Assembly: GCA_051004735.1 (NCBI GenBank)
Contig: JBPCKA010000075.1
Location: 4,903 to 68,902, forward strand
Length of the DNA: 64,000 nucleotides
From: Euzebya sp051004735
Lineage (GTDB): Bacteria; Actinomycetota; Nitriliruptoria; Euzebyales; Euzebyaceae
Reading direction: 5' to 3'
Below are positions 42,274 through 52,700 of this stretch, piece by piece. Each line of letters starts with the position of its first letter. Positions within the stretch are counted from its first letter, which is position 1. A program made the translations under genes and the position numbers. Below the pieces are notes generated by a model, which was not told the DNA's origin, ran no database searches, and worked only from the letters and a program-made list of their open reading frames with translations.

Positions 42274-42311
42274 GCCAGTATCTGGCAGGGGGTGCACACC
42301 TATGAGGTGTG
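42274..42311 (+). promoter_or_regulatory. Paired hairpins upstream of the relaxase, candidate oriT
   Basis: Two perfect small palindromes lie side by side: GCCAG-TAT-CTGGC at 42274-42286 and CACACCT-ATG-AGGTGTG at 42295-42311. The relaxase starts 24 bp later. MobF origins are usually next to the relaxase gene and contain such repeats near the nick. No established nic sequence is recognised. Confidence 0.35.
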
Positions 42312-42334
42312 GATCGGTGCTCGGGGTGTGGGCG

Positions 42335-45300
42335 GTGACGGTGTCGATGCGGGTGATGTCGGCTGGCACCGGCTACCGCTACCTGCTTCATTCCGTCGCC
42401 GTCGGCGACGGCCGCCGAGAGCCTGGTCGGGCGTTGGCGGACTACTACACCCAGCCGGGCTGCCCGCCGGGCCGGTGGCTCGGATCGGGCCTGGGAGAGT
42501 TCGCCGACGGACAGCTGCACACCGGGGATGTGGTGACCGAAACCCAGTTGGCGTTGCTGCTGGGTGCCGGGTGTGACCCGGTGAACGGGGCGCCGCTGGG
42601 CCGGGCCTATCCGGTCTATCCGACTCGGGCCGAGCGGATCGCAGCCAGGATCGGGCAGCTCGATGGGTCATTGACCGGCGAGGACCGGGCTGCGGCGGTC
42701 GCCCGCATCGAGGCCGAGGAGGCCAGCCGGGCAACGCGACGGGCGGTGGCGGGGTTTGATGTGACGTTCAGCGTGCCCAAGAGCGTCTCGGTGCTGTGGG
42801 CGTTGGCCGACCCTGACACCCAAGCCCGCATCCTCGCGGCGCATCATGCCGCGATCGCTGATGTGATCGGCATGCTGGAACGTGACGTCGCGGCGACACG
42901 GATGGGTGCGAACGGTCCGGAGGGTGCGGTCGCTCAGGTCCCGGTCGTCGGTGTCGCGGCGGTGGCGTTTGACCACTTCGATTCCCGTGCCGGTGATCCG
43001 CAGTTGCACACCCATGTGGTGATCGCCACCAAGGTCCGAACCGTGACGGATGGCAAGTGGCGCAGCTTGGATGGCCGTCCGGTGCATGCGGCGATGGTGG
43101 CGCTGTCGGAGCACTACAACGCCGTCCTGGCTGACCACCTCACCCGCGATCTCGGCGTGGTGTGGCAACAGCGGGAGCGAGGTCTCGATCGTAATCCGGT
43201 GTGGGAGATCGCCGGTGTCCCCGCGGAGTTGGTGGCAGCGTTCTCTTCCCGGGCCGGGTCGATCGATGTGGCGACTGACCGGCTGATCGCTGAGTACCGG
43301 CAGCAGCATGGCCGGCAGCCGTCACGACGCACGGTCATCCGGCTGCGTCAGCAGGCCACCCTGTCCAGCCGCCCGGACAAGGTGCAGCGGTCCCTTGCCG
43401 ACCTGACCGAGGACTGGCGCACCCGCGCCACCGTGGTGTTGGGCCGGCCTGCCGACGGGTGGGCCATCGGCCTGTTGCGCGATGGCCGACGTGTGCAGCA
43501 GTTGTTGACTGCCGATGCGCTCGGCGACCGGTTGGTGGCGGGTGTTGCGGGCCGGGTGGTGGAGGTGGTGGGTGAGCGACGCTCGACGTGGCGACGGTGG
43601 AACCTGCATGCCGAAGCCTCCCGGCAGCTTGCTGGTGTCCGGTTCGCCACCACAGCTGATCGCGACGCGGTGGTGGGTCGTGTCGTGGCCGCTGCTGAGC
43701 AGCAGTCGGTGCGGTTGACCCCGCCCGATCTCGCGGTGGTGCCGGCGGAGTTGCGTCGTGCCGATGGGACCAGCGTGCTGCGGCCCCGTCACGCGGCGGT
43801 GTTCACCTCTGCGGAGCTGCTGGCTGCCGAGGACCGGCTGCTCGACCTGGGCCGCACCACCGTCGGACCGGTGGTGCCTCGGTTGACCGTCGCCGAGACT
43901 GTCGCGGCTGGCATGTTGGGGGCTGATCAGGCTGCTGCGGTCACCGCTGTGGCCACGTCGGGGCGGGTGGTGGATGTGCTGATCGGCCCGGCCGGGGCGG
44001 GCAAGACCACCGCCATGCGGACCCTGCATGCCGTCTGGACCGGCCTGTACGGCCAACAGTCCGTGATCGGCCTGGCCCCATCAGCCGCCGCAGCCCAAGT
44101 CCTCGCAGACGACACCGGGGTGCAGGCCGACACGCTCGCTAAGTGGCTCCACGACCACCAGCACGGAACCACAAGGTTCACTGCGGGGCAGCTGGTCATC
44201 ATCGACGAGGCATCCCTTGCTGGTACCCGCAGCCTGCACGCCATCGCCGATCATGCCGCACAGGTCGGGGCGAAGGTGCTGCTGGTGGGCGACCCTGCCC
44301 AGTTGACCGCTGTTGATGCCGGCGGGGCGCTACGGCTGCTGGCCCGCGACCGCGACGACATCGTCGAACTGACCGACGTGCGCCGGTTCCACCAGCCCTG
44401 GGAAGCCACCGCCACCCTGCAACTCCGCAACGGCAACCCTGCAGTGCTGGGCACCTACGCCGAGCACGGCCGGCTGCACGACGGCGACACCGAGACGATG
44501 CTCGACAGTGCCTACGCCGCATGGCAGACCGACCAGGAGACCGGCAAGCAGAGCTTGCTGATCGCCCCGACTCGTGACCAGGTGCGGCTGCTCAACCTGC
44601 GTGCCCAGACCGACCGGATCACCATCGGCCACGTCCAAACAGACGTCATGGTGGCGTTGCGGGACGGCACCACCGCCGGGGCCGGGGACGTGATCGTGAC
44701 TCGACGCAACGATCGGCGGTTGCACGGCCCTGGCGGGTGGGTGCGCAACGGTGACCGGTGGCGCATCACCGCCACCCACCCCGACGGCACCATCGACGTC
44801 CGTCGGCATGGCCAGCACGCAACGATGCGGTTGCCTGCCGCCTACGTCGCTGCACATGTGGAGCTGGGCTACGCCACCACCGTGCACCGGGCCCAGGGCG
44901 CCACCGTGGACACCGCCCATGCCCTTGTGACCGCGGCGATGACCCGGGAGACCCTATACGTGGCGATGACCCGCGGCCGTCAGTCCAACCTCGCCTACAC
45001 GATCACCGACGCCCCCGACACCGAAGCCCACCAGGATCACCCGCCGACGGTGACCGGCAGGCAGGCGCTCACCGGCGTGCTGGCCCGTAGCGGTGCCGAA
45101 CCGTCGGCACACGAAGTGATTGCTGTCGAGCAGGACCGGTGGGGCAGCATCGCTCAACTGGTTGCGGAGTACGACACCATCGCCGCTGCAGCCCAACACG
45201 GCCGCTGGGTCCAACTCCTCCGGACCAGCGGGCTCACCCCCACCCAGGCCGAGCAGACCATCACCTCAGAGGCCTTCGGCCCCCTCTGCGCGGCCCTGCG

Positions 45301-45874
45301 GCGTGCCGACGCCCACCACCACAACCCCGAACAGCTCCTTCCACGACTCATCGCTGCCCGGCCGCTTGAGGACGCCGAGGACATCGCGGCGGTCCTGCAC
45401 CACCGCCTCCAGCCTGCGACGCAGCGCACCACCGCCAAAGGCCGCCCACGTCCGGTGCCTCGCCTCATCGCCGGTCTCATCCCCCAGGCCACCGGACCGA
45501 TGACCCACGAGATGCGCACTGCCCTGGACGAACGCCAGCAGTTGATCGAACGACGCGCAACCAAGCTCGCCCACACCGCCCACACCAACAACGAGGCATG
45601 GACCCGGCCGCTCGGTCCAGCCCCCACCGACCTCTACGGGCGCCGAACATGGATCCGCGACCTCGCCATAATCGCGGTCTACCGCGACCTCCACACCATC
45701 ACCAGTGACACCCCCATCGGCCACCGCACCGAAGGCATGCAGGCGCCCGACACGCGCGCAGCCCTGACCGCCATACGTCGTCTGCAACAAGCTGCGATCC
45801 CCGACTGGCACCGTGCGCCAGTGGCTGGAGTGGAACGTCCGTACGCACCAGATTGGAGCCGCTCGTCCATATGA
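42335..45874 (+). CDS. MobF-type conjugative relaxase/helicase (TrwC/TraI-like)
   Basis: A 1,179-residue protein from a GTG that yields the family start MTVSMRVMSAGTGYRYLL. Relaxase domain: AGFDVTFSVPKSVSVLWALA near 140 and the histidine triad segment GDPQLHTHVVIATK near 225. Helicase domain: Walker A GPAGAGKTTAM near 550, LVIIDEASLAG, VGDPAQLTAVDAGGA, then TTVHRAQGATVDTAHAL and TLYVAMTRGRQSN. It would nick the element at its origin and unwind it during transfer. It is the only transfer gene seen. Confidence 0.92.
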   Translation: MTVSMRVMSAGTGYRYLLHSVAVGDGRREPGRALADYYTQPGCPPGRWLGSGLGEFADGQLHTGDVVTETQLALLLGAGCDPVNGAPLGRAYPVYPTRAERIAARIGQLDGSLTGEDRAAAVARIEAEEASRATRRAVAGFDVTFSVPKSVSVLWALADPDTQARILAAHHAAIADVIGMLERDVAATRMGANGPEGAVAQVPVVGVAAVAFDHFDSRAGDPQLHTHVVIATKVRTVTDGKWRSLDGRPVHAAMVALSEHYNAVLADHLTRDLGVVWQQRERGLDRNPVWEIAGVPAELVAAFSSRAGSIDVATDRLIAEYRQQHGRQPSRRTVIRLRQQATLSSRPDKVQRSLADLTEDWRTRATVVLGRPADGWAIGLLRDGRRVQQLLTADALGDRLVAGVAGRVVEVVGERRSTWRRWNLHAEASRQLAGVRFATTADRDAVVGRVVAAAEQQSVRLTPPDLAVVPAELRRADGTSVLRPRHAAVFTSAELLAAEDRLLDLGRTTVGPVVPRLTVAETVAAGMLGADQAAAVTAVATSGRVVDVLIGPAGAGKTTAMRTLHAVWTGLYGQQSVIGLAPSAAAAQVLADDTGVQADTLAKWLHDHQHGTTRFTAGQLVIIDEASLAGTRSLHAIADHAAQVGAKVLLVGDPAQLTAVDAGGALRLLARDRDDIVELTDVRRFHQPWEATATLQLRNGNPAVLGTYAEHGRLHDGDTETMLDSAYAAWQTDQETGKQSLLIAPTRDQVRLLNLRAQTDRITIGHVQTDVMVALRDGTTAGAGDVIVTRRNDRRLHGPGGWVRNGDRWRITATHPDGTIDVRRHGQHATMRLPAAYVAAHVELGYATTVHRAQGATVDTAHALVTAAMTRETLYVAMTRGRQSNLAYTITDAPDTEAHQDHPPTVTGRQALTGVLARSGAEPSAHEVIAVEQDRWGSIAQLVAEYDTIAAAAQHGRWVQLLRTSGLTPTQAEQTITSEAFGPLCAALRRADAHHHNPEQLLPRLIAARPLEDAEDIAAVLHHRLQPATQRTTAKGRPRPVPRLIAGLIPQATGPMTHEMRTALDERQQLIERRATKLAHTAHTNNEAWTRPLGPAPTDLYGRRTWIRDLAIIAVYRDLHTITSDTPIGHRTEGMQAPDTRAALTAIRRLQQAAIPDWHRAPVAGVERPYAPDWSRSSI

Positions 45875-45888
45875 GATCGGGGGCGGAA

Positions 45889-46009
45889 TCAACGGGTGAG
45901 CGCAACAGCCTCGTTGAACTTCTCTGATGGTGTCATGTAGTCGAGTGTCTTGCGAGGGCGACCGTTGAGTTCGGCGGCCACGGTGTTGAGGTCGCGGTCG
46001 AGTTCCTTC
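45889..46009 (-). pseudogene. 3' fragment of an IS30-type transposase
   Basis: About 40 codons ending at the stop 45889-45891. They read KELDRDLNTVAAELNGRPRK, TLDYMTPSEKFNEAVALTR, the standard C-terminus of IS30-family transposases (the ELNGRPRKTL tract). Upstream sequence is missing; the frame is cut at about 46009 by proline-rich DNA of another gene. Confidence 0.8.
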
Positions 46010-46104
46010 CCCCGCCCGTCACACCGCCATCGCCGCCATCGCCGTCGTCCCCCCCGCCACCGCCACCGTCCCCACCATCAGCAGGAGGAGCGGACCCCGG
46101 AACC
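46010..46104 (+). pseudogene. Proline-rich linker fragment of a CWB2 protein gene, left of the IS element
   Basis: One frame reads PPVTPPSPPSPSSPPPPPP then SPPSAGGADPGT and stops at the left end of the IS3-type element. A comparable linker continues right of the element (QGPADPDEPALPPAEQPSGG) straight into CWB2 repeats. The two parts look like one gene split by insertion. Its 5' part is missing beyond the IS30 fragment. Confidence 0.6.
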
Positions 46105-46132
46105 TGTCAAGCCCGATGAGACAGACAACTTC

Positions 46133-47143
46133 CTATTCGCTCTGAATGAGTGCTTCTCGGGAGGGGTCGTTGATCCAGGCGACCGACGGCAGTTCGGGCG
46201 GGTGGGGCCGGCGGTAGCGGAACCGTGCGGGGTTGGCGGCGTAGGCGGCATCGAGGGTGGCGGCGCGGTGGACGCGGACCTCGGCGGCGGTGCCGTAGTG
46301 CACCGAGGCGGGGGTGTGCAGGCCGATGCCGGCGTGGCGGTGGATGTGGTTGTAGTGCTCGAAGAACGCAGTGCAGAAGACACGGGCGTCTTGGATGGAC
46401 CCGAATCGGCCGGGGAAGGCGGGGCAGTACTTCAGCGTCTTGAACTGGGCCTCGCTGTAGGGGTTGTCGTTGCTGGTGTGCGGCCGCGAGTGCGACCTGG
46501 CGACGCCGAGATCGACCAGGAGTTGGGCGACGGGCTTGGACGTCATCGAGCTGCCCCGGTCGGCATGCAAGGTCAGCTGATCCCGCGCCACGCCCTGGGC
46601 GGTGAGGCAGGACTCGATGAAGGACTTCGCCAGCTCACCGGTCTCGGCGGGCGCGATCATCCAGCCGATGACGTAGCGGCTGTAGATGTCGATGATGACC
46701 AGCAGCTCGTAGTACACGCCGCGCTCGGGACCCTGCAGCTTGGTGATATCCCACGACCAAACGGCATTGGGCGTCTTGGCCATCAGCTCGGGCTTCTTCT
46801 TGGCCGGGTGGGTGCGCTGCCGTCGTCGTTCGCGGGTCTCCCCGGCGGCGCGCAGCAGCCGGTACATCGTGGAGATCGAGCACAGGTAGATGCCGTCATC
46901 CAGCAGCTGCGCCCACACCTGCGCGGGCGCCAGGTCGCAGTAGGCATCGCTGCGCAACACCGTGAGGATGTGCTGCCGTTCGGCCTCAGTGAGCTTGTTG
47001 GGGGGTGCCGGCCGTGGGACCGGAGGACCCAGCACCGGCGGTCGTTGCCGCCGGTAGTGGGTGGCCCGCGGGATGCCCAGCAGCCGACACGCCGTGGCGG
47101 TGGAGGTCACCTCGACCAGCTCGTCGAAGGCGGTGTCGATCAT
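46133..47143 (-). CDS. IS3-family transposase OrfB (DDE integrase core)
   Basis: A 336-residue transposase. The DDE triad appears in VWSWDITKLQGPER near residue 130, LTLHADRGSSMTSKP near 193 and NPYSEAQFKTLKY near 227. An N-terminal helical HTH_21-like region precedes it (LRSDAYCDLAPAQVWAQLLD). ATGA overlap with orfA suggests coupled or frameshifted expression. Looks intact. Confidence 0.92.
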   Translation of the reverse strand: MIDTAFDELVEVTSTATACRLLGIPRATHYRRQRPPVLGPPVPRPAPPNKLTEAERQHILTVLRSDAYCDLAPAQVWAQLLDDGIYLCSISTMYRLLRAAGETRERRRQRTHPAKKKPELMAKTPNAVWSWDITKLQGPERGVYYELLVIIDIYSRYVIGWMIAPAETGELAKSFIESCLTAQGVARDQLTLHADRGSSMTSKPVAQLLVDLGVARSHSRPHTSNDNPYSEAQFKTLKYCPAFPGRFGSIQDARVFCTAFFEHYNHIHRHAGIGLHTPASVHYGTAAEVRVHRAATLDAAYAANPARFRYRRPHPPELPSVAWINDPSREALIQSE

Positions 47144-47568
47144 GGGTTGGATCGTCTGTCGGTGTCCGCGCTCTCGGAGAAGGTCTCCAAGAGCGCTTGC
47201 AGTTTTCCCGTGATCTCCAACGCCAGCTTGGTCTTGGTCAACTCCTCTTCCAGCTTGGCGTTGCGACGACGCAGCTTGTCCAACTCGATCTGCTCAGGTG
47301 TGCGCTTGGCCGTCCTCGGCTTGGGCGACAGCCCATCCAGGGCGGCGGCGTCGCGCTGCTTGCGCCACTCCGAGATGTGGGAGGTGTACAGGCCCTCGCG
47401 GCGCAGCAACGCGCCACGCTCCGGGGAGCCCTGCGGGATCTCGTCGTACTCCGCGACGATGCGGTGCTTGTACTCAGCGGTGAAGGACCGGCGGGTCGGT
47501 CGGGTAGCAGGGTCAGGATCGTCCACACGCCCATCATTGCGGGCAGCGGACAGGGTCGGCATGGTCAT
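47140..47568 (-). CDS. IS3-family transposase OrfA (HTH)
   Basis: A 142-residue HTH_Tnp_1 protein: RRSFTAEYKHRIVAEYDEI, ALLRREGLYTSHISEWRKQR, followed by a leucine-zipper-like helix (KLRRRNAKLEEELTKTKLAL). It binds the element ends and pairs with OrfB. Confidence 0.9.
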   Translation of the reverse strand: MTMPTLSAARNDGRVDDPDPATRPTRRSFTAEYKHRIVAEYDEIPQGSPERGALLRREGLYTSHISEWRKQRDAAALDGLSPKPRTAKRTPEQIELDKLRRRNAKLEEELTKTKLALEITGKLQALLETFSESADTDRRSNP

Positions 47569-47639
47569 CAGGTTTCGGTGATCCGTTCTCGCCCTGCAGT
47601 CAAGGTTCGCTACAGCAGGTGTCTCACGTCAGCCTGACA

Positions 47640-48607
47640 GACAGGGCCCCGCGGACCCCGACGAGCCAGCACTCCCTCCGGCCGAGCAGCCATCGGGCGG
47701 GCCGGATCGGATCGGCGGTCCGAGCAGGGTGGAGACCGCGGTCTTGGGCTCCCAGGCGCGGGGGTCGGCCGACTCGGTCGTGCTGAGTCGGGCCGACCTG
47801 TTCGCCGATGCCCAGATCGGCACCGGGTTCGCAGTGCTGAAGGATGCCCCGATCCTGCTGACCCAGCCGGGCACGCTGCATCCAGCCACCGAAGCCGAGA
47901 TCCTGCGCCTGCTGGACCCCGGCGACACCGTGTACATCGTCGGTGGCACCGAGGCTGTCAGCGAGGCGGTGCAGTCGCGGCTCTCCGAACTGGGCTTCGT
48001 GGTCGTCCGCTTCGACGGCGCCAACCGGTTCGACACCGCCGCCCTCGTCGCCGTGGACGGCCTGGGCACCCCCGACACCTATCTGCTCGCTGACGGCAAC
48101 AGCTTCCACGACACGATCGTGGCCGGGGCTGCCAGCATCGTCGCCGACGCGGATCCTGGTCAGGTCGCCGCAGTGCTGCTGTCTGACATCGACCAGGTCC
48201 CCGCGGAGACCCAGGCGGTGCTGGACGCCGCCGGCGGTGCGGCGACCGTCGTGACGATCGGCAGCGATGCCGCCGATGCGCTGCCCGCGGTGGAGCATGT
48301 GGTCGGCCCGACGCCGGCGGCACTGTCGGTGCGGGTCGCGGAACGGTTCTTCACCGATCCCGTCGCCGTCGGGGTGGCCACCGACGCGGACTTCGCCGAC
48401 GCATTGACCGGGTCCAGCGTCATCGGCAGTCCTCGGGTGGGTCCGGGGCCGATGCTGTTCACCGACCCCGCCAGCCTGACAGCGGTGACTCGGACCTACC
48501 TGGAGTCGATCCGGCGAAGTCTGCAGAGGTCCTTCGTGTTCGGAGGAACCGACGCCCTGTCGGCCGCGGTGCACGAGGAGATCCGTCAGGCCCTGCTGGC
48601 CGAGTGA
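47640..48607 (+). pseudogene. C-terminal CWB2 domains of a surface protein gene cut by the IS element
   Basis: The frame is open from the IS end: a proline-rich linker, then RIGGPSRVETAVLGSQARGS, VYIVGGTEAVSEAVQ, RFDGANRFDTAALVAV and SFVFGGTDALSAAV, three CWB2 repeats of the usual size. A GTG at 47729 is the first plausible start but has no ribosome site and lies inside the repeat. The N-terminal domain and signal peptide are gone, so it is unlikely to be exported. Confidence 0.8.
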
Positions 48608-49748
48608 CCGCGGCCCCGTGCCGGGACCCCATGGAGCTGGCGCTCCCGGTGCCCGTTGCGGCGGTGGCCGGCGGGCCATAAGCGGGCCATAAGCAACGGT
48701 CAAACGGGGGTTGTACCGGTCCGTCCTGTGATTGTGAGAAAGGACATTTCCGCAGGTCAGGCGCCGTTTTTGCAGGTCAGCGGATCGGCGTTCGTCGACC
48801 TATCAAGCCGACTCCGTCGCGGCAGACAGCGCCGCCCGACAGGCACTCGCCATATCGCAAGCGGGCCGCCTCGCCCCAGCGCCTCATGATCGGCGTCCAC
48901 CGTCACGCGTCCATCAGGGACCGTCGATGTGATACCGGGGGGGAATACAACAGGTCAGGGATTATGCGCAGAACCGTGGTTGTGCGCGTTCGTCCCTGTG
49001 GCCGCAGCCGCCCATAAGCCGCAGTGCTTCGCGTCTGCCCCAAATCATACCAAGGTCGGGGTTTGGGCTCCGCTGTCGGTCACGTTGGCTCGTCGTCTTG
49101 ATCACGTGAGCAGGAGGCTAGGTTCCCCAAGCAGCACGCGGACAAGCAGTTCGTGACGGCCCCTATCGCTCGGTGTCGGGATGTGCCGTGGCGCTACCCC
49201 TCCGCCTCGAAGGAAGAGCTGTTGACCCGGACGCCGGACCAGGAGGATGGCAGTCCCATTGCCGGCGGTTCGCGTGTGCGCCAGAAACGACCCCGCATCC
49301 CACGTGAGGAGGGTGTCCAGCCCCCCTCGCAGACGAGCAGTGGTGCGCCGAGACGTTCCTCGGCCTCCCCGACGAACGTCGTGAGCGGCCAGGCGTCCCG
49401 ACGACGCAACTTCCACGTGCAGACCTTCTTGCCCGGGTCGGGTGCACATCGTCGCAGGATGATGAGTGCGCTGCTCGGGGCGCCCATCGCCCTCTTTTCC
49501 GACGGAACGGCGAGAGATGTGCCATGATGCTGCCATCAGGGGTAACCCTGAGTGGTTGGGCGTGTGGCACAGACTCCGTCACCGATCCGTTGGTCGCCCG
49601 AGTTGACGGACGAGCCAAGGCGAAACCGGACGTTCCCTTCTGCACTCGCAGCTGACTCGTCCGGGTCCGCCCTACCAGAGAAGCACATCATGCGTTCGTC
49701 TTGCCGTGCCTTGGGCACTCGTCGTTGTCGGGCAGCGAGGGGACCCTA
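48608..49748. other. 1.1-kb region upstream of the giant surface protein gene
   Basis: No convincing gene. Frames of 124-160 codons exist on both strands around 49100-49645 but overlap each other and match nothing I know; the minus frame 49194-49487 has the most protein-like composition. The ribosome site of the giant gene (GAGGGG at 49737-49742) is at the right end. May contain its promoter and old transposon debris. Confidence 0.45.
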
Positions 49749-52700
49749 ATGGGGGGCACGATTAGGGTGGGCTTTCGGTTGAGGGCGTTCGTGATCGCCT
49801 TGTCGGTGATCGCCGTGGTTGCAGTGGTCGGTGACCAAGTCGCGGCCGCGACCACACTCACGGTCACCTCAGCCGACGATGTCAATGACGGGACCTGCGA
49901 CGCAGGCCATTGCAGTCTCCGCGAGGCGATCGACGCCGCCAATGCCGCGGCCGGCTTCGACACGATCGGTTTCGACATCCCCGGCGGCGTTCCTCTGTCG
50001 ATCCAGCCGGGCTCGTCGTTGCCGGCGATCACCGATCCGGTCGTCATCGACGGCACCACCCAGCCCGGATGGGCCGGCACACCGGTCGTCGAGATCAGCG
50101 GCGTCGAGGCTGGCTTCGGCGTGTTCGGGCTCGAGATCGTCTCGGGAGGCAGCACCGTGCGCGGTCTGGTGATCAACGACTTCTCCGACACCGGCATCGT
50201 GCTGCGCGGCGGCGGTGGCAACCTCATCGAAGGCAACTACGTCGGCCTCGACGTCACCGGCACGCTCGACCGGGGGAACGGCCACGACGGGATCGGCATC
50301 CTCGGCTCTGCCAACAACGTCATCGGCGGTGTGACGGCGCCCGCCCGAAACGTGATCTCCGGCAACGACAACGTCGGTGTAAACCTTCTCAACGGCGGCT
50401 CCACCGGCAACCGGATCGAGGGCAACTACATCGGAACCGACCAGACGGGCACCCTCGCCGTCGGCCAGACGCTCATGGGTGTGCTGATCACCGCCGAGGT
50501 CGGCCGGGTCGACTACGCCTCCGACAACACGATCGGAGGGGCGGCGGCGGGCGCCGGGAACGTGATCTCGGGCAACGGCAGCCACGGGGTCTCGATTTTC
50601 AGGGGTGCCCGGAACTCTGTCGCGGGCAACCACATCGGAACCGACGCCACGGGGACGATCGCGGTACCCAACGGCAATGCCGGCGTCGAGATCAACGAAG
50701 CCGACGACAGTGTCATCGGAGGCACAGGGCTCGGGGCACGGAATCTGATCTCAGGGAACACTGTCGGAGTGCTGATCATCGCCGATGGCGAGGCGGCCAC
50801 CGGCAACGTCGTGCAAGGAAACTTCATCGGCACATCGGTCGCCGGGGACACGGCGCTGGGCAACCTCGACGGTGTCGCGCTGGAGCTCAGGAACGCCACC
50901 AGCTCCGGGTCGGTCTCCGGCAACCTCATCGGCGGAGACGACCTGGCCGACGGGGCTGCAGACGGAGTGGTCGACGCCGCCAACATCATCTCCGGCAATG
51001 ACGGCGTGGGGGTCGTTCTCGCCGGGTCGACCGTCACCGGGAACCAGGTCCACGGCAACCGCATCGGAACGACGAGGGCAGGCGATGCCGGGCTCGGGAA
51101 CCAGGGCGCGGGTGTCCTGCTGACCGCCAAACTGGGTGCCGAAGGCTCGGGCGCTGAGGCCAACGAGATCGGGGGCACCGCACCAGGGGCGGGCAACACG
51201 ATCTCGGGCAACAACGGACGCGGTGTGTCGATCGTCTCCGGTTCGACCCTCAACCTCGTGTTGGGCAACCGCGTCGGCACCGACGTGGACGGGGTGACAG
51301 CGGTCCCCAACGTCGGTCCGGGCGTCTTTCTCCGTGACGTCAGCTCCAACGCCATCGGCGGCAGTGAGCCCGGGGAAGGCAACCTGATCTCGGGAAACGA
51401 CGAGGCAGGTGTCGAGATCCTGGCGGACGCCGGAGACGCCTCCGTCAACGTGGTGCAGGGCAACCTCATCGGGACGGATGCGACCGGGTCCGTCCCGGTC
51501 GCGAACGGAGGATCCGGCGTCGTCATCAGGACGGGGCACAGTTCCACCCCCGGCCTCGCGACGCAAAACCAGATCGGTGGACTCGACTTCGAGGATGGTG
51601 CGGTCGACGGCGTCATCGGTGCCGGCAACGTGATCTCGGGCAACGTCGAGCACGGTGTCGTCGTCTTCGGCCGTACGGCGACCCTCAACCGCGTCGAGGG
51701 CAACCTGGTGGGCACCGACCTCACCGGGACGTCGGCACTCGCCAACGGCGGGATCGGCGTGCTCATCACCGGAAACGGCGTCGACGACGGCGCGTCCTCC
51801 AACGTGGTCGGCGGTGTCGATTCTCACAACGTCATCTCGGGAAACGGCGTCGACGGGGTGCACATCTCGGCGGGCGCCTCCTCCAACGAGCTCCTCGGCA
51901 ACCTCATCGGCACCGACTTCTCCGGGACCTTCGCAGTCGGCAACGGCCGCCACGGTGTCGCGATCATCGATGCTTCGGACAACACGATCGACGGCACTGC
52001 ACCGCTCGGCCGCAGCCTGATCTCGGGCAACGCCGAGGTGGGGATCCTTGTGAGCGGGGCCGCTGCTCAGAACAACAAGGTGACCTCGAGCTACATCGGC
52101 ACCGACATCGCCGGATCGATGGCCCTTCCCAACGGCACCGCCGGTGTCGTCGTCGACCACGCAGGCATCACGGACATCGGCGACGCTCCCCCCGGCGGAC
52201 CGACGATCGGGAACCTGATCTCGGGGAACCCGATCGGCATCTCGTTGCAGGATGCCTCCGCGAGCACGATCGAGGCCAACCTGATCGGCACCGATGCCGC
52301 CGGGACGGCACCGATCCCGAACGGCATCGGCATCTCGATCTCCGGTGACGTCCTCGCCAACGACATCGGTGGCAGTTCCTCCGTCGACCAGGGGAACATC
52401 ATCTCCGGCAACGAGAGCGACGGCATTCGCATCGACCAGACGGGGAGCCTGTTTTTCGACGGCAACATCAGCGCCCAGACCGAGATCCTGAACAACCGCA
52501 TCGGTGTGGACGCCGCGGGTGCCCCGATGGGCAATGGTGGGCGCGGCGTCGCGATCCTCGCCTCGCACGGAAACCGCGTGGGCGTCGACATCCTGGGGAC
52601 GAGAGCTCCGAACGAGATCGCGCACAACGGCAGCGCTCTGGGGCTCCAGGGCCACGGTGTGCTCGTCGCCGAGGGCCAGCGCAACACGATCAGGTTCAAC

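Larger units (their letters stand above)
46105..47639. mobile_element. IS3-family insertion sequence (about 1.5 kb)
   Basis: Imperfect terminal inverted repeats of about 19-20 bp: TGTCAAGCCCGATGAGACA at 46105-46123 and its partner at 47620-47639. Between them are the usual overlapping orfA and orfB on the minus strand. No clear flanking target duplication is seen. It interrupts a CWB2 protein gene that runs in the opposite direction. Confidence 0.82.

Noticed and set aside
45950..47581. A 543-codon plus-strand frame over the IS element
   Set aside because: It is antisense to the transposase genes and only reflects codon bias of the minus strand.
47729..48607. An intact CWB2 protein gene starting at 47729
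   Set aside because: The start lies inside the first CWB2 repeat, has no ribosome site or signal peptide, and the frame is continuous back to the IS end.
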